A DNA stretch of 64,000 bases. Origin: Deltaproteobacteria bacterium. GTDB lineage: Bacteria; Myxococcota_A; UBA9160; UBA6930. The DNA is taken from assembly GCA_029261795.1 (NCBI GenBank), contig JAJDAP010000116.1, positions 1-64,000 of the forward strand, in the 5' to 3' direction. The position numbers and the translations under genes were made by a program. The notes under the pieces were generated by a model. That model saw only the letters and a list, made by a program, of their open reading frames with translations. It searched no databases and was not told where the DNA came from. Below are positions 53,037-62,807 of this stretch, in pieces (positions within the stretch are counted from its first letter, which is position 1; the number at the start of each line of letters is the position of its first letter).

Positions 53037-55280
53037 ATGAACGAAACCTCTCCCGCCACCGTCCGCGCTCTCTATCAACGCCTGGAAGACACGGGGACTC
53101 GCTTCCGACAGCGTCTCGGCCGGCCTTTGACCTACGCCGAGAAGGTCCTCTTCCTGCATCTCCACGATCCGGAGGCGGTGAATCTGCGGCGAGGCCAGGA
53201 CTCGGCGCTCTTCGACCTGGACCGGGTTGCCATGCAGGACGTCACGGCCCAGATGGCCATGTTGCAGTTCACGTTGACCGGCAAGCAGCGGTCGGCCGTT
53301 CCCGCCACCATCCACTGCGATCATCTGATTCGCGCACAGAGCGGTTCGGCCGGTGACCTGGCGCGAGCCAATCGCGAAAACGGTGAGATCTATCGCCTGC
53401 TCGAGGACTGCGCCGCTCGCTACGGCCTGGGCTTCTGGAAGCCGGGCGCGGGAATCATCCATCAGGTGATCCTCGAGCAGTACGCGTTCCCCGGCGGCAT
53501 GATGATCGGCGCGGACAGCCACACGCCCAACGCGGGGGGGCTCGGCATGATCGCGATCGGCGCGGGCGGCGCCGACATCGTCGAGGTGATGGCCGGTCTG
53601 CCGTGGGGCCTGCGAATGCCGACGCTCATCGGCGTGAAGCTGACGGGCGCACCCAGCGGCTGGACTTCGGGCAAGGACGTGATCCTGAAACTGGCAGGCA
53701 TTCTGACGGCAAGCGGCGGCACCGGAGCCATCATCGAGTATTTCGGACCCGGGACCGAGAACCTCTCCACGACCAACAAGAGCACCATCACCAACATGGG
53801 CGCGGAAGTCGGCGCGACCTGCTCGGTGTTCCCGTACGACGCGGGCATGGCACGGTACCTGCGCGCGACCGGCCGCCAGGAGCTTGCCGCACTCGCCGAG
53901 GAGTCTGGCGACGAGCTGCGCTGCGATCCGGAGGTCGAGGAGGACCCGAGCCGTTTCTTCGACCGCATCGTCGAGATCGACCTCGATTCGCTGGAGCCAC
54001 AGATCGTCGGCCCCCATGCGCCGGACCGCGCTCGTCCGATCTCGAGGATGGCCGAGGACGTCAAGAAAAACGGCTTCCCCGACGAACTCGCGAGCGCCCT
54101 CATCGGCAGCTGCACCAACTCCAGCTATCAGGACATGGGACGTGCCGCACACATTGCCGAGCAGGCGACCGCCGCCGGCCTGACGTTGGCTACGCCCCTG
54201 TTGGTTACGCCCGGAAGCGAGCGAATCCACAAGACCATGAAGCGCGATGGACAGATGGATACGCTGCAAGCGGCCGGTGCGACCGCACTCGCGAACGCTT
54301 GTGGTCCCTGCATCGGTCAGTGGCAGCGCCCGGGCGAGGCGACCGAGAATCCGAATTCGATCGTCACCAGCTACAACCGGAACTTTCGGCGCCGAAACGA
54401 CGGTAGTGCCGAAACGCTCGCCTTCATCGCAAGCCCCGAGGTCGTTACCGCTCTGGCGTTTGCGGGCCGCCTCAGCTTCAACCCCATGGTGGATCCCATC
54501 ACCATGCCCGACGGGAGCGCGTTCCGGTTCCAGCCGCCGTTTGGCGATGAGCTGCCCGGCGCGGGCTTCGAGGCCAGCCTCGATGGCTACGTCGCGCCCG
54601 CCTCGGCGGCCGCAGGCCCTGAGATCCAGGTCGCGTCAGCCAGCGAGCGGCTCCAGTTGCTCGAGCCCTTTCCGCCCTGGGACGGCCAGGATTTCGAGGA
54701 CCTGCCCGTGCTCCTGAAGACGAAGGGCAAGACGACTACCGATCAGATCTCGCCGGCGGGCCCGTGGTTGCGCTTCCGCGGCCACCTCGAGCGGCTCAGT
54801 GACAACATGTTCAGCGGCGCGATGAACGCCTTCACCGGCGAGGAGGGTGCCTCCCGCGGTGAACCCCTGCACGCGGTTGCGCGCGCCTACAAGGCAGCGA
54901 ATCGGCGCTGGGTCGTCGTCGGTGACGAGAACTACGGCGAGGGTTCTAGCCGAGAGCACGCGGCGATGTCGCCGCGCTACCTCGGTTGTGCGGTCGTCGT
55001 CGCGAGGAGCTTCGCGCGTATCCACGAGGCCAACCTGAAGAAGCAGGGAATCCTGGCACTCAGGTTGTCCGAGCCGTCGGCCTACGACGCGGTAAGCGAG
55101 AACGACAGGGTTTCGATTCTTGGGCTTCGGGAACTAGCACCAGGTCGCCAGCTGACGGTACGCCTCGAGCACGCCGACGGCCGGCGCGAAGAACTCGATT
55201 GCGCACACAGCCTGACGGCGCGCGAGATCGAGTGGTTCCGGGCCGGCTCCCTTCTCAACTGGATTCGGGAGAATGGCTAG
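53037..55280 (+). CDS. acn: Aconitate hydratase (mitochondrial-type)
   Basis: This 747-residue aconitase has the [4Fe-4S] Cys residues at Cys359 (IGSCTNSSYQDM), Cys422 and Cys425 (ACGPCIGQW), the GADSHTPNAGGLGMIAIG substrate region, and the swivel domain with GDENYGEGSSREHAAMSPR near the C-terminus. It isomerises citrate to isocitrate in the TCA cycle. The length and order match the mitochondrial-type branch rather than AcnB. It is probably controlled by the divergent LysR protein. Its end overlaps the convergent gene by four bases. Confidence 0.97.
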   Translation: MNETSPATVRALYQRLEDTGTRFRQRLGRPLTYAEKVLFLHLHDPEAVNLRRGQDSALFDLDRVAMQDVTAQMAMLQFTLTGKQRSAVPATIHCDHLIRAQSGSAGDLARANRENGEIYRLLEDCAARYGLGFWKPGAGIIHQVILEQYAFPGGMMIGADSHTPNAGGLGMIAIGAGGADIVEVMAGLPWGLRMPTLIGVKLTGAPSGWTSGKDVILKLAGILTASGGTGAIIEYFGPGTENLSTTNKSTITNMGAEVGATCSVFPYDAGMARYLRATGRQELAALAEESGDELRCDPEVEEDPSRFFDRIVEIDLDSLEPQIVGPHAPDRARPISRMAEDVKKNGFPDELASALIGSCTNSSYQDMGRAAHIAEQATAAGLTLATPLLVTPGSERIHKTMKRDGQMDTLQAAGATALANACGPCIGQWQRPGEATENPNSIVTSYNRNFRRRNDGSAETLAFIASPEVVTALAFAGRLSFNPMVDPITMPDGSAFRFQPPFGDELPGAGFEASLDGYVAPASAAAGPEIQVASASERLQLLEPFPPWDGQDFEDLPVLLKTKGKTTTDQISPAGPWLRFRGHLERLSDNMFSGAMNAFTGEEGASRGEPLHAVARAYKAANRRWVVVGDENYGEGSSREHAAMSPRYLGCAVVVARSFARIHEANLKKQGILALRLSEPSAYDAVSENDRVSILGLRELAPGRQLTVRLEHADGRREELDCAHSLTAREIEWFRAGSLLNWIRENG

Positions 55281-56386
55281 TGCGTGACGGCCGCCGGCGG
55301 GCGGGAAACGCCTTGCTTGACGACCCCGACACGAGAGAGCCCCTGGCGGGCCGGGAGGCGGCACTCGCTGTCGTGACGCCCGGCCGCCGCGCCATCGAGC
55401 ACGAACAACGCCTGATCGCCGGCCAGGAGGAGCCCCTCAGCGCTCTGGGGCAGGTCGCTGCGGTGGATCGTTGGATGCGGGGGCGAGCTTGTTTCGAGCG
55501 ACGAAGCGTCGATGCTCCAAAGGACCGAGTCGCCGTCCAGGTCGGGTGCGCCGCTGGCCAGGCCCCAGATCCGGCCATCTTGATAGTCGAGCGCACGAAG
55601 GCCGAAACCATCGAGCGGGACCAGGCGGATCCGATCGAAGCGAAGTGCGTCGAGTCCCGGCGCAAGCCTCGCGAGGACGGCCTTCCCCTCGACCAGCGGG
55701 GTTCGCATTCCCAGCCAGACCCGGTTGGCGCCACTCCCGACGTCCGCAGTGACGGTGGCGGCACCCTCGATATCGAGAACCCGGCAGTCCGTTTCCGAAG
55801 CGTTCTGCTCGGCCTCGACGATGGCCCGGCAGAAGGCGGCGCCTTCCTCGCTGGCGGGGCCCTCGAGCAGCGCAGCGATACACGCCGCCTCGGACCCCGA
55901 TAGCCGATTCCAATGCTCCGGTGAGAGCTGCGCGGAGCCCGACTCGAGCCAACCATCTGCGTCCCAGCGCAGTCGCCGCAGCCGACGAGTCTTCTTCTTC
56001 GCCTTGCACCCGCCGTCGCGGCCGAACGATCCAACCACGAGGAGTTCCTGCCCGACGGTCGCGAGGGCTTCGATGTCGAGCGGCCGCCGCTTCCTGGGCA
56101 TTGGGATGACTTGCGGGTAGAGGAGTCGGCCATCCACGAGCCGGAAGGAGAAGAGTGCGTCGCTGATCTCATTGTCGGCGACCAACACCTGCCCTGGGTC
56201 CCAGGGCGCCCTGGCAACCGCGGACGCCTCGCAGAGTGGCGCCTCTCCCAGCTGGGCTAGCAGGCCGGCTTCGGTCCCGTGGGCTTCGCCCGAGGACATC
56301 GACGTGAGCATCGCCGCGAGCCCCATCCAGACCCTCCGCCGACGCCTAACATCCAAACGTGGTTGACGGGAGTTCACGGAGCGCAA
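55277..56386 (-). CDS. Exported beta-rich protein of unknown function (possibly DUF3616-like)
   Basis: This 369-residue protein has a basic N-terminus and a hydrophobic stretch (VWMGLAAMLTSMSSGEA). The remainder looks like a beta-propeller with repeated short strands (EASAVARAPWDPGQVLVADN, PLDIEALATVGQELLVVGSF, VLDIEGAATVTADVG, LDALRFDRIRLVPLDGFGLRAL). DUF3616-type proteins read similarly, but I am not sure. It is last in the minus-strand operon and overlaps the preceding gene by 13 bases. Confidence 0.6.
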   Translation of the reverse strand: MRSVNSRQPRLDVRRRRRVWMGLAAMLTSMSSGEAHGTEAGLLAQLGEAPLCEASAVARAPWDPGQVLVADNEISDALFSFRLVDGRLLYPQVIPMPRKRRPLDIEALATVGQELLVVGSFGRDGGCKAKKKTRRLRRLRWDADGWLESGSAQLSPEHWNRLSGSEAACIAALLEGPASEEGAAFCRAIVEAEQNASETDCRVLDIEGAATVTADVGSGANRVWLGMRTPLVEGKAVLARLAPGLDALRFDRIRLVPLDGFGLRALDYQDGRIWGLASGAPDLDGDSVLWSIDASSLETSSPPHPTIHRSDLPQSAEGLLLAGDQALFVLDGAAAGRHDSECRLPARQGLSRVGVVKQGVSRPPAAVTH

Positions 56387-57912
56387 AGCGCCAGGTGGCT
56401 GTTCAACAGCCCCGCTCCGCTGAGCAGATCCGAAGCGAGGCCCCGAGCCGTGTTGTGTCCGCAGTTCCTGAGGGTCTCCCGCTCCGATTGCGCAAGGGCG
56501 GCGGCCGCGAAGCCGAAGGTCCGGCGCATCCAGGGAACGCCACCCTCTCGTGCCTCGGGATGCGCCAGAGCGGCCCTCCGGAACGAGGCCGTGTTCAGTG
56601 GTTCCTCGCCCGAGGAGATGGCGTCAGCAACGAGCCGGCCCATCAGGGTGCCGAGATCGAAGGCGCTGTCACCGCAGCTCGCGGCGACTTCGAAGTTGCG
56701 CCACGCAATGCGGCCGCTCTCCGCGACCCGAGATTCATCGAGATCCGGACCCAGGAACACGAATCCGCGGCGGCTCGCCTGCTGGGAGGCATCGCGAAGG
56801 GCTGGCCCTACCTGCCGCCATAACGGGTCGGAGTCTCCAAGGGCTGCCAGCTGCGAGCCCAACCATGCGAGAGCGTGCTCGTGGTCCTTCTGCGTGGATG
56901 AGCGAATCGCGGCGCTTTCCCGCGTCGCTGCATGAAGTTCGCCCAGCTGGCGGCTGGCCTCGAAACACTGGGCTGCGATCGAACGACCCAGGGACGCTCG
57001 AGCCCGGCGGAGCGACGACTGCGCAGCGAGTGGATCCTCCGCGATCAGGGTCCACGACCGCTCGTCGAAGCCTACTTCCCGTGGAAGCGCGAGCCGCGTG
57101 GGGCATCGCGACAGGATCCGCATCGCCGCGTGCTCGGCGAGAAGACGTTTTCGGGGCTTCGCGCTGCGAGGCTCGCCCGGTGCTGCGGCCTTGGGGCCAT
57201 CGCCAGCGTGTTTGATCGACACGGATCGGCCATCAACGAGTCGGGCGTCAGCTCGCCAGTAGTTTCCGGGGGGAGTCCATCGTCCGAACGAACGGACCCG
57301 GCAATTCCTGGAGGCTAGTTGTTGCTCGAACTTCTGGCCCAGCACGCGAGAGGGCTCACGCAATCCGTGTTCGCACAGGTCCCACACGCGCTGGCCCTGA
57401 TCGGAGGAGAGACGTTCCGGAAGCCCCTTGAAGAAGCGGTCGCGATCACCGCACTCGAACGCGCTTCTCATGTCAGCCGCCCGAACGAGGTGGCTTCCGG
57501 TCGGAAGAAACCCGATCTCGATCGATCGCCCACGCTGACGCCATTCGCTCGACATCCGTCCGAAGCGATCATCACCCGCGCCGAGATCTCGCTCGCCGGC
57601 GCAGAGGAGGAACGCCTCGCCATCGGCAGCTTCTGCGATGCGCTGTGCCACCCAACCGACCGCTGAGTGCGGGGCGAGCGCAATCTGCACATGATCGATC
57701 TCACCGACGTAGATCTCCCAGATCGCCCGGACATGCTCCGCATCGAGCACACGTCCATCCGCGAACGGTCGCAACACATTGGATACCACGATGACGGTTT
57801 CGTCGATGTCGTGCCGCTTGGTGACGGACTCCAAACCGACCAGGTGAGCCGCATGCGGTGGACGAAAGGCCCCCGGAAAGAGAGCCGTGCGTTTTCCGCC
57901 GGTCGGCTTCAA
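56374..57912 (-). CDS. Fusion: nucleotidyltransferase-like (NMNAT/HxxH) domain plus APH-like kinase domain
   Basis: This 512-residue protein starts at TTG (57912) in a TTGA overlap with the preceding gene. Residues 10-24 are LFPGAFRPPHAAHL, the cytidylyltransferase-type HxxH loop (His20, His23). A later SHLVRAADMRSA is the second nucleotide-binding motif, as in NMNAT. From about residue 215 a choline/aminoglycoside-kinase-like domain follows (KRLLAEHAAMRILSR, LIAEDPL, RQLGELHAATRES). Its catalytic loop reads FVFLGPDLDESRV instead of HGDLxxxN, so kinase activity is doubtful. It may make an activated nucleotide-linked headgroup. Confidence 0.72.
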   Translation of the reverse strand: MKPTGGKRTALFPGAFRPPHAAHLVGLESVTKRHDIDETVIVVSNVLRPFADGRVLDAEHVRAIWEIYVGEIDHVQIALAPHSAVGWVAQRIAEAADGEAFLLCAGERDLGAGDDRFGRMSSEWRQRGRSIEIGFLPTGSHLVRAADMRSAFECGDRDRFFKGLPERLSSDQGQRVWDLCEHGLREPSRVLGQKFEQQLASRNCRVRSFGRWTPPGNYWRADARLVDGRSVSIKHAGDGPKAAAPGEPRSAKPRKRLLAEHAAMRILSRCPTRLALPREVGFDERSWTLIAEDPLAAQSSLRRARASLGRSIAAQCFEASRQLGELHAATRESAAIRSSTQKDHEHALAWLGSQLAALGDSDPLWRQVGPALRDASQQASRRGFVFLGPDLDESRVAESGRIAWRNFEVAASCGDSAFDLGTLMGRLVADAISSGEEPLNTASFRRAALAHPEAREGGVPWMRRTFGFAAAALAQSERETLRNCGHNTARGLASDLLSGAGLLNSHLALCAP

Positions 57913-59030
57913 TGGGCGCCGTCCAGCAGGCGCAGGCCTCGCGTGAGAGCGCGCTCGGCACGGTTTGTGCCGTCGGGACGGGCGGATCGAACGGCTCTGG
58001 CCGCCTTCGAGAGGTGCTTGTGTGCCCTGTAGCCATCCAGGATGGCCGAGTCGAGCGGGCCGGCAGCGGATTCGTATCCCGCTCGGTAGGCGTCGCAGAT
58101 CTGGCCGAGCGGAGCGCGGGGATCCTCGTAATCGACCTCGGCGAGGAACGTGGCCACGTCGAGTTCGGGGTCGCCCATCGCCGCCCGGTCGAAATCGACG
58201 AGACCGAGCCGCGGGTCTCGGGTCCCGTCCCCTTCCAACCACTGATGGGCGTGGGGCGAGCCATGGATCGGAGCCCGAACCCGAACCCGCCCGACATCAG
58301 ATCGATGCCGCTCTTGCAGGCGCTCGATCAGGGCATCGCAGGTGGCCGCGAGCCTGGGTGCGAGCCTCGCGAGGCGTTTCGCATAACGACGGGAGCGCTC
58401 CATCTGGTCGAAGCCATCCAGTTGCGAAGCGAGCTGTAACCCGGACGAGGCAAGCGTGCCGTTCGCTCGGCCCATCCTGGAGGCGAGCTCCGGCCCCCGG
58501 CTCGAGAACAGCGCCGACGCGACCGCTCGCCCTGGCAGAAAGCCCTGCCAATGGACGCGGTCGCGTCGGTTGAAGCCGAGCATGGGTGCCACCCGAAACG
58601 CGATCCGTCCCCGCTGCGCGGCCTCCTCGAGCAGTCGGCCCAACGCATCCATCCGCTCGCCGGCCTCGTTCGGAAATACCTTCGCGATGGCCGGGCCGTG
58701 GGGCGAGCCCGGGACGAATAACGTGCAGCGTTTCTCGGGGCGGTAGCGCAGCACCCGGGCTCCTGGGTAGCGCTCGAGGAGACGGGGCAAGGTCGTGAGT
58801 TGGGGATCGTCCCGGAGATCCCGGACCTCGATCTCGTCGGGGCCCACGCGAACCGTCAGCAGCGTTTCGGGGCGCCGAAGCAGCAGCACCACGCGCTGCC
58901 CGGTCTTGTCGAGCTGGCTCGAGAGGTACTCCGATCCTTCGAGCGCAACGCCGGACTCGCGGAGCCGAGTCTCCAGCGCACCAGGCTCGGCGAGTGCCGC
59001 GATCAGCGCTTCATCCCGGCCGGAGGGCAT
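57909..59030 (-). CDS. APH/choline-kinase-fold protein lacking the catalytic Asp
   Basis: This 373-residue protein has the phosphotransferase enzyme family layout: nucleotide-lobe region around VLRYRPEKRCTLFVPG, then HWQGFLPGRAV, catalytic loop PIHGSPHAHQWL, and metal loop LVDFDRAAMGDPELDVATFL. In active members the first loop is HGDxxxxN; here Ser replaces Asp. It may be a pseudokinase or use a different base. Coupled with its neighbours by 1- and 4-nt overlaps. Confidence 0.82.
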   Translation of the reverse strand: MPSGRDEALIAALAEPGALETRLRESGVALEGSEYLSSQLDKTGQRVVLLLRRPETLLTVRVGPDEIEVRDLRDDPQLTTLPRLLERYPGARVLRYRPEKRCTLFVPGSPHGPAIAKVFPNEAGERMDALGRLLEEAAQRGRIAFRVAPMLGFNRRDRVHWQGFLPGRAVASALFSSRGPELASRMGRANGTLASSGLQLASQLDGFDQMERSRRYAKRLARLAPRLAATCDALIERLQERHRSDVGRVRVRAPIHGSPHAHQWLEGDGTRDPRLGLVDFDRAAMGDPELDVATFLAEVDYEDPRAPLGQICDAYRAGYESAAGPLDSAILDGYRAHKHLSKAARAVRSARPDGTNRAERALTRGLRLLDGAH

Positions 59031-60907
59031 CAGAAGTTCCAGTCCATTCGAATGAAGCCGCCGTATGCGAACTCACCGGAGAGGCGCTCGAACGCACTGC
59101 CGGAACGGAAGATCGACCCGACGATTTCGATCTCGAGCTGTTCCCATTCCTCGAGACCGAGGACGAGATCCAGTTCCTGGCCAATGGTGCGCCTCGTACC
59201 ACCCGGACGTGCGTCCAGGTCCGACCGAAGTCGGGTGGCTGCGTCCTCTTGCCGGTAGTGGTGGAAGACGAACTCTGCCGAGCTGCTCTGAAGGATCGGC
59301 ACACCCACCGATACCGTCGTTATGTGCAAGTTCGAGAGCTCGGGGTCGAGCAGCTCCCCGTAGTAGCGGAAGCGGTCCACGCCCCGGAAACGGGCGTTGT
59401 TGTCCTGGAGTCCTGTCTGACGGAAGCGCGTGTCGGTTGCGTCCCCGGGTTCGTCATCGCCAGAGCCGAACGCGTAGCCGAGCGTGAAGCTCGGATCGAG
59501 CGGGAGATCGAGCTGAAAGGTCAAGCCGGTGTCGAAGGCCCAACCGCGCACCCGGTTCCGCGTTCGGCCGTCGATCCGCAGGCCGCCTGCAACCTCATCC
59601 GAGGAGTATCGCAGTTCGCGTCCTTGAACGCGGGCCACGTCCAACCAGTAGTCGAAGGGACCGAGCCCGGGCGCTTCCGCATCGCCCGAGGCCCGCAGGC
59701 CGAACCACACGAGGTCGGCATCGGAGTCGTCCTCCCGGTTCGCGGCGAGCAGGTCACCGATCCCGGGGCGAGCCGATCGATCCGACTGCCGCAGGACGAA
59801 GGCGCTCAACTCGTGGTCTGGGAGGATCCTCCAGCCCGCGCGTCCGAGGACGCGAAGGATCTCGTCCTGTTCCGGATCGATCCCGTGGTCGTCGGTCGAG
59901 ACCCGCGCCAGTTCCTGTGCCACACCCAGCTCGAGCGAAACGGGGAAGTGGTTCCAGTAGACGCGTATGCCGTCGAGATCATCGTCCCACCACCATTCGC
60001 GGGGTTCCCGGAATGCCTGACGACCGACCTGGAGCGCGAAGCCAGAATCGCCCCCCAGTCGCGTGTAGATCCAGGTCTCCCCGCGCTCGACCTCGCTGTT
60101 GTTGCTGGTTCCGCCTCCCTCGCGATGGAGATCGGCGTCATGGCTTGCCTTGAACTCCGCGTAGGCCGACGTGTGCGGCGAGATCTCGGAGTAGAACTCC
60201 AGTTGGAGTTCCAACCCGAGGTCGCTGCGATCGTCCTCTTCACGGTTGTCCAACGCCGCTCCCGATCGGTGCCGGACACGTGCACTGACCTCGCCGCCGA
60301 CGACGAGGGGAAGGCCTGCCACCGTTGTGGAGAATTGATCGCTAGGCCGGCGGTTGTCGGGGTCGCGAAACAGCGAGAGAGGGATCATGACCAGGTCGGC
60401 GGGAAACTCGACTGGAATTCCCAGGATCGACACGCGCTGACTGCCATCGGAGGCGCCTCGAGCCAACGTGATCGTCCCGAGAATCTCGAAGTCGCCGGGC
60501 TTGGAATCGTCCGGCTCGATTCGACTCGCCAGCAGGTCGCCGAGCTTGCGGACGCGGATCTCCAGGCCGACGCCGGGCCTCAAGTCGCGTTCCGTGAGTC
60601 CCGCGAACTCGGTGGCGTCCGTCCAGCGAACGATCGCAGGACCGATCTCGATCGTGCGCGTCTCACGATCGATCCGGCTCACGGTACCGCTGAGGCGACC
60701 GCTGTTGCGGGATCGACGTGGGTCGCGTGGTTGCACGCGAGCCGCCACGAGCGCTTCGCCGTCGAGTACCGCCTTGACCTTGACCCGTTGCCCCGCCAGT
60801 TGCTGGGCGTGCGCTCGGTCCGCCGAGAGCCCGACGACGAGAAACGCAACCGCCAGTGCCAGGGGGACCCACCGCACATCGAGAGAGCGCCACATCCGGT
60901 TCGTCAT
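59030..60907 (-). CDS. Alginate-export (AlgE)-like outer-membrane porin with N-terminal DUF5666-like domain
   Basis: This 625-residue protein has a signal peptide (VGLSADRAHA-QQL). Residues about 35-170 look like a small beta domain of DUF5666 type (SGTVSRIDRETRTIEIG, LEIRVRKLGDLLAS). The rest is an AlgE-type barrel: YAEFKASHDADL, WIYTRLGGDSGFALQVGRQAF, WWWDDDLDGIRVYW, ending with the aromatic FIRMDWNF typical of barrels. It likely exports an anionic polysaccharide. The ATG at 60907 gives an ATGA overlap with the deacetylase gene. Confidence 0.85.
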   Translation of the reverse strand: MTNRMWRSLDVRWVPLALAVAFLVVGLSADRAHAQQLAGQRVKVKAVLDGEALVAARVQPRDPRRSRNSGRLSGTVSRIDRETRTIEIGPAIVRWTDATEFAGLTERDLRPGVGLEIRVRKLGDLLASRIEPDDSKPGDFEILGTITLARGASDGSQRVSILGIPVEFPADLVMIPLSLFRDPDNRRPSDQFSTTVAGLPLVVGGEVSARVRHRSGAALDNREEDDRSDLGLELQLEFYSEISPHTSAYAEFKASHDADLHREGGGTSNNSEVERGETWIYTRLGGDSGFALQVGRQAFREPREWWWDDDLDGIRVYWNHFPVSLELGVAQELARVSTDDHGIDPEQDEILRVLGRAGWRILPDHELSAFVLRQSDRSARPGIGDLLAANREDDSDADLVWFGLRASGDAEAPGLGPFDYWLDVARVQGRELRYSSDEVAGGLRIDGRTRNRVRGWAFDTGLTFQLDLPLDPSFTLGYAFGSGDDEPGDATDTRFRQTGLQDNNARFRGVDRFRYYGELLDPELSNLHITTVSVGVPILQSSSAEFVFHHYRQEDAATRLRSDLDARPGGTRRTIGQELDLVLGLEEWEQLEIEIVGSIFRSGSAFERLSGEFAYGGFIRMDWNF

Positions 60908-61641
60908 CTTTCTCGCTCCTTCAGCAGGTCTCGCATGTGAACGCACTCCACGCCAAGCGCAGACGTCAGATGCGCGAGCAGTTCCTCCAGGCGTCGAAAG
61001 TCGTCCTCATCCATCGGCTCGTGGTGCAACATCACGCCGACGGGCCCACCCGCCGCGATCTCTTGCGCGATCCAGGCGGCAATCTCCGCAGGCTCCATCC
61101 GCCGGCCTTTGCGCCGGCGGAACCAATCGACATGGACGGGAAACTCGGCAAGCCCGGGGATGTCGAACGCAGGGGCCGTTGCATCACGCGAGAGCACCCG
61201 GACTCCCCCCATCCGAATGGCCGCCGCCGCTAGTCGGTCGCATCGGTTCCATGGCGGCGTGAACGCCAGGTCGAACGAGGTGTCGCCGAAGGCGCGTAGC
61301 TTCTCGCAGCCACGGAGGACCTCATCCAAGACCTGGCTCGGTTCTCGCGAGGGGCCGTATTCGCACTTTCTGCCGGTGACTTCGTGGTTGCGGTGCGCGA
61401 AGCCGTGCTGGTGCATGCGCGCGTGGCCACCGGCTCCGGTGAGATGCGGTTCGAGCGTACGCGAGGTCTCGAGGTCTAGGGCGGCCGGGATCACCGCAAC
61501 GTCCAGGGGAACGTTGGCGCAGGCGAAACAGCCGAGCAGCCGGGCCAAGGCCTGGTTGCCCCAGCCCGCGTCGTCGTCTCGAAAGAAGATCTGGACCGGT
61601 CCGGGAAGTTCCGTCAGGGGGAGGGAATCGAGCCAGCTCAT
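60904..61641 (-). CDS. Polysaccharide deacetylase-like (NodB-related) protein
   Basis: This 245-residue protein has the carbohydrate esterase 4 pattern: VQIFFRDDDAGWGN (catalytic and metal Asp), MHQHGFAHRNHE (metal His), FTPPWNRCD, and VGVMLHHEPMDEDD at the end. It would remove acetyl groups from polysaccharide or peptidoglycan-like substrates. No signal peptide is visible, so it may act in the cytoplasm on lipid-linked precursors. Overlaps of 4 nt on both sides. Confidence 0.82.
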   Translation of the reverse strand: MSWLDSLPLTELPGPVQIFFRDDDAGWGNQALARLLGCFACANVPLDVAVIPAALDLETSRTLEPHLTGAGGHARMHQHGFAHRNHEVTGRKCEYGPSREPSQVLDEVLRGCEKLRAFGDTSFDLAFTPPWNRCDRLAAAAIRMGGVRVLSRDATAPAFDIPGLAEFPVHVDWFRRRKGRRMEPAEIAAWIAQEIAAGGPVGVMLHHEPMDEDDFRRLEELLAHLTSALGVECVHMRDLLKERER

Positions 61642-62807
61642 GCGGCGTTCGTGGGTTGGCGGTTCGCCGCGAGGAACTCGACGATCCGAAGCGTCGATTG
61701 CCGCGCACCATCAGCGGGCTCGGCAGTGCGCGGGCCAGCGTCGATCGAGCGGAGCACGGCCGACACCAATTCGTCTCGGTGGGTCTGGCTCCGAGGAAGG
61801 TGGGTCATGAGGCCGAGCCGCTCCGCTCCCGCCGCCCTTCGCGTCTGCTCGTCCTCTCCGGGCGCTTCGAACGGTACGATGACGGCGGGAATCCCGAGCG
61901 TGATCAGCTCGACGAAGGTGTTGTAGCCACATTGACTGACCGATGCGGCCGAGTCCGCGAGCAGCGCCCCGAGGTCGGGCACAGAACGCACGATTTCGAG
62001 TCCGGAGACCAGTCGCGCCCGAGCCTCGAGGACCCGCCAATCCCGGTCCGGGAGGAGGGGCCCGGCCACGATCGTGGTCGTCAGCCCGCGGCTTTCCCGA
62101 AGCAGCGGTGCGGCCTCGATCGCAGCATTCCGCAGCGCAACCCCGAAGCGGCCACCGCCGGCGGAGACCACGACGCGATTCCCATCGGCGCGCAGGTTCT
62201 TGGCCAGCGCGGCGCCTCGGCGGGAGACATAGCCGGTGTAATGGAGCTGGCTGCAAAGCTCGTTGGCGTAGCGAAAGGAATCCTCGAAGCCGAACCAGTC
62301 CGGTCGGCCGTGAACCAGGACGAGATCGATCCACTCGTTCGCCGTCTCCAGCGCTCGGCGCTCGAAGCCGGCCTGGTCGGCACGTCCTTGCACGAGAATG
62401 TCGCGCACGCTGGCGACCGTGCGGGCACCTAGCTTCCGACCCTGGGAGAGCAGATGCAGCAGCTCGGCACGGAATTTCTTGCGCCCGAACGGAAACAGAT
62501 CGACGAGCACGATCGCTGGCCGGATGCGCTCGACCGCATCGGTGATCATGCGCGCCCGTTCCACGAAGACGTTTGACAGGCTCGCGCCCGCTTGCCCCGG
62601 CCGCAGGGCCCGGGCGGAATCGAGTTCGATCGCGGGGAGGCTGATGCACTCGACGCCGGCAGGGAGGGGAACCGCGTCGGGGAGGTGCCCCCCATTCAGG
62701 ACAGTGACATCGAACTCGTCCTGGAGGAACTCGGCCAATGCGAAGGCTCGAATCAGATGGCCCAATCCGAGCAGATGCTGACTGTGCATGACGAGCGTTC
62801 TACGCAT
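61638..62807 (-). CDS. MurG-like (GT28-type) glycosyltransferase
   Basis: This 389-residue protein has the GT-B layout: HSQHLLGLGHLIRAFALAEFL at the N-terminal acceptor domain, VVVSAGGGRFG, then SVPDLGALLADSAASVSQCGYNTFVELITLGIPAVIVPFE in the donor domain, close to MurG's GGYNT region. It transfers a sugar from a nucleotide donor to a lipid-like or glycan acceptor. The ATG at 62807 is chosen, overlapping the preceding gene by 8 bases; an ATG at 62840 is also in frame. Confidence 0.88.
   Translation of the reverse strand: MRRTLVMHSQHLLGLGHLIRAFALAEFLQDEFDVTVLNGGHLPDAVPLPAGVECISLPAIELDSARALRPGQAGASLSNVFVERARMITDAVERIRPAIVLVDLFPFGRKKFRAELLHLLSQGRKLGARTVASVRDILVQGRADQAGFERRALETANEWIDLVLVHGRPDWFGFEDSFRYANELCSQLHYTGYVSRRGAALAKNLRADGNRVVVSAGGGRFGVALRNAAIEAAPLLRESRGLTTTIVAGPLLPDRDWRVLEARARLVSGLEIVRSVPDLGALLADSAASVSQCGYNTFVELITLGIPAVIVPFEAPGEDEQTRRAAGAERLGLMTHLPRSQTHRDELVSAVLRSIDAGPRTAEPADGARQSTLRIVEFLAANRQPTNAA

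Noticed and set aside
58994-60940. 648-codon open frame on the plus strand
   Set aside because: It is antisense to the AlgE-like porin, whose signal peptide, barrel features and overlaps are convincing; the plus-strand translation shows no domain.
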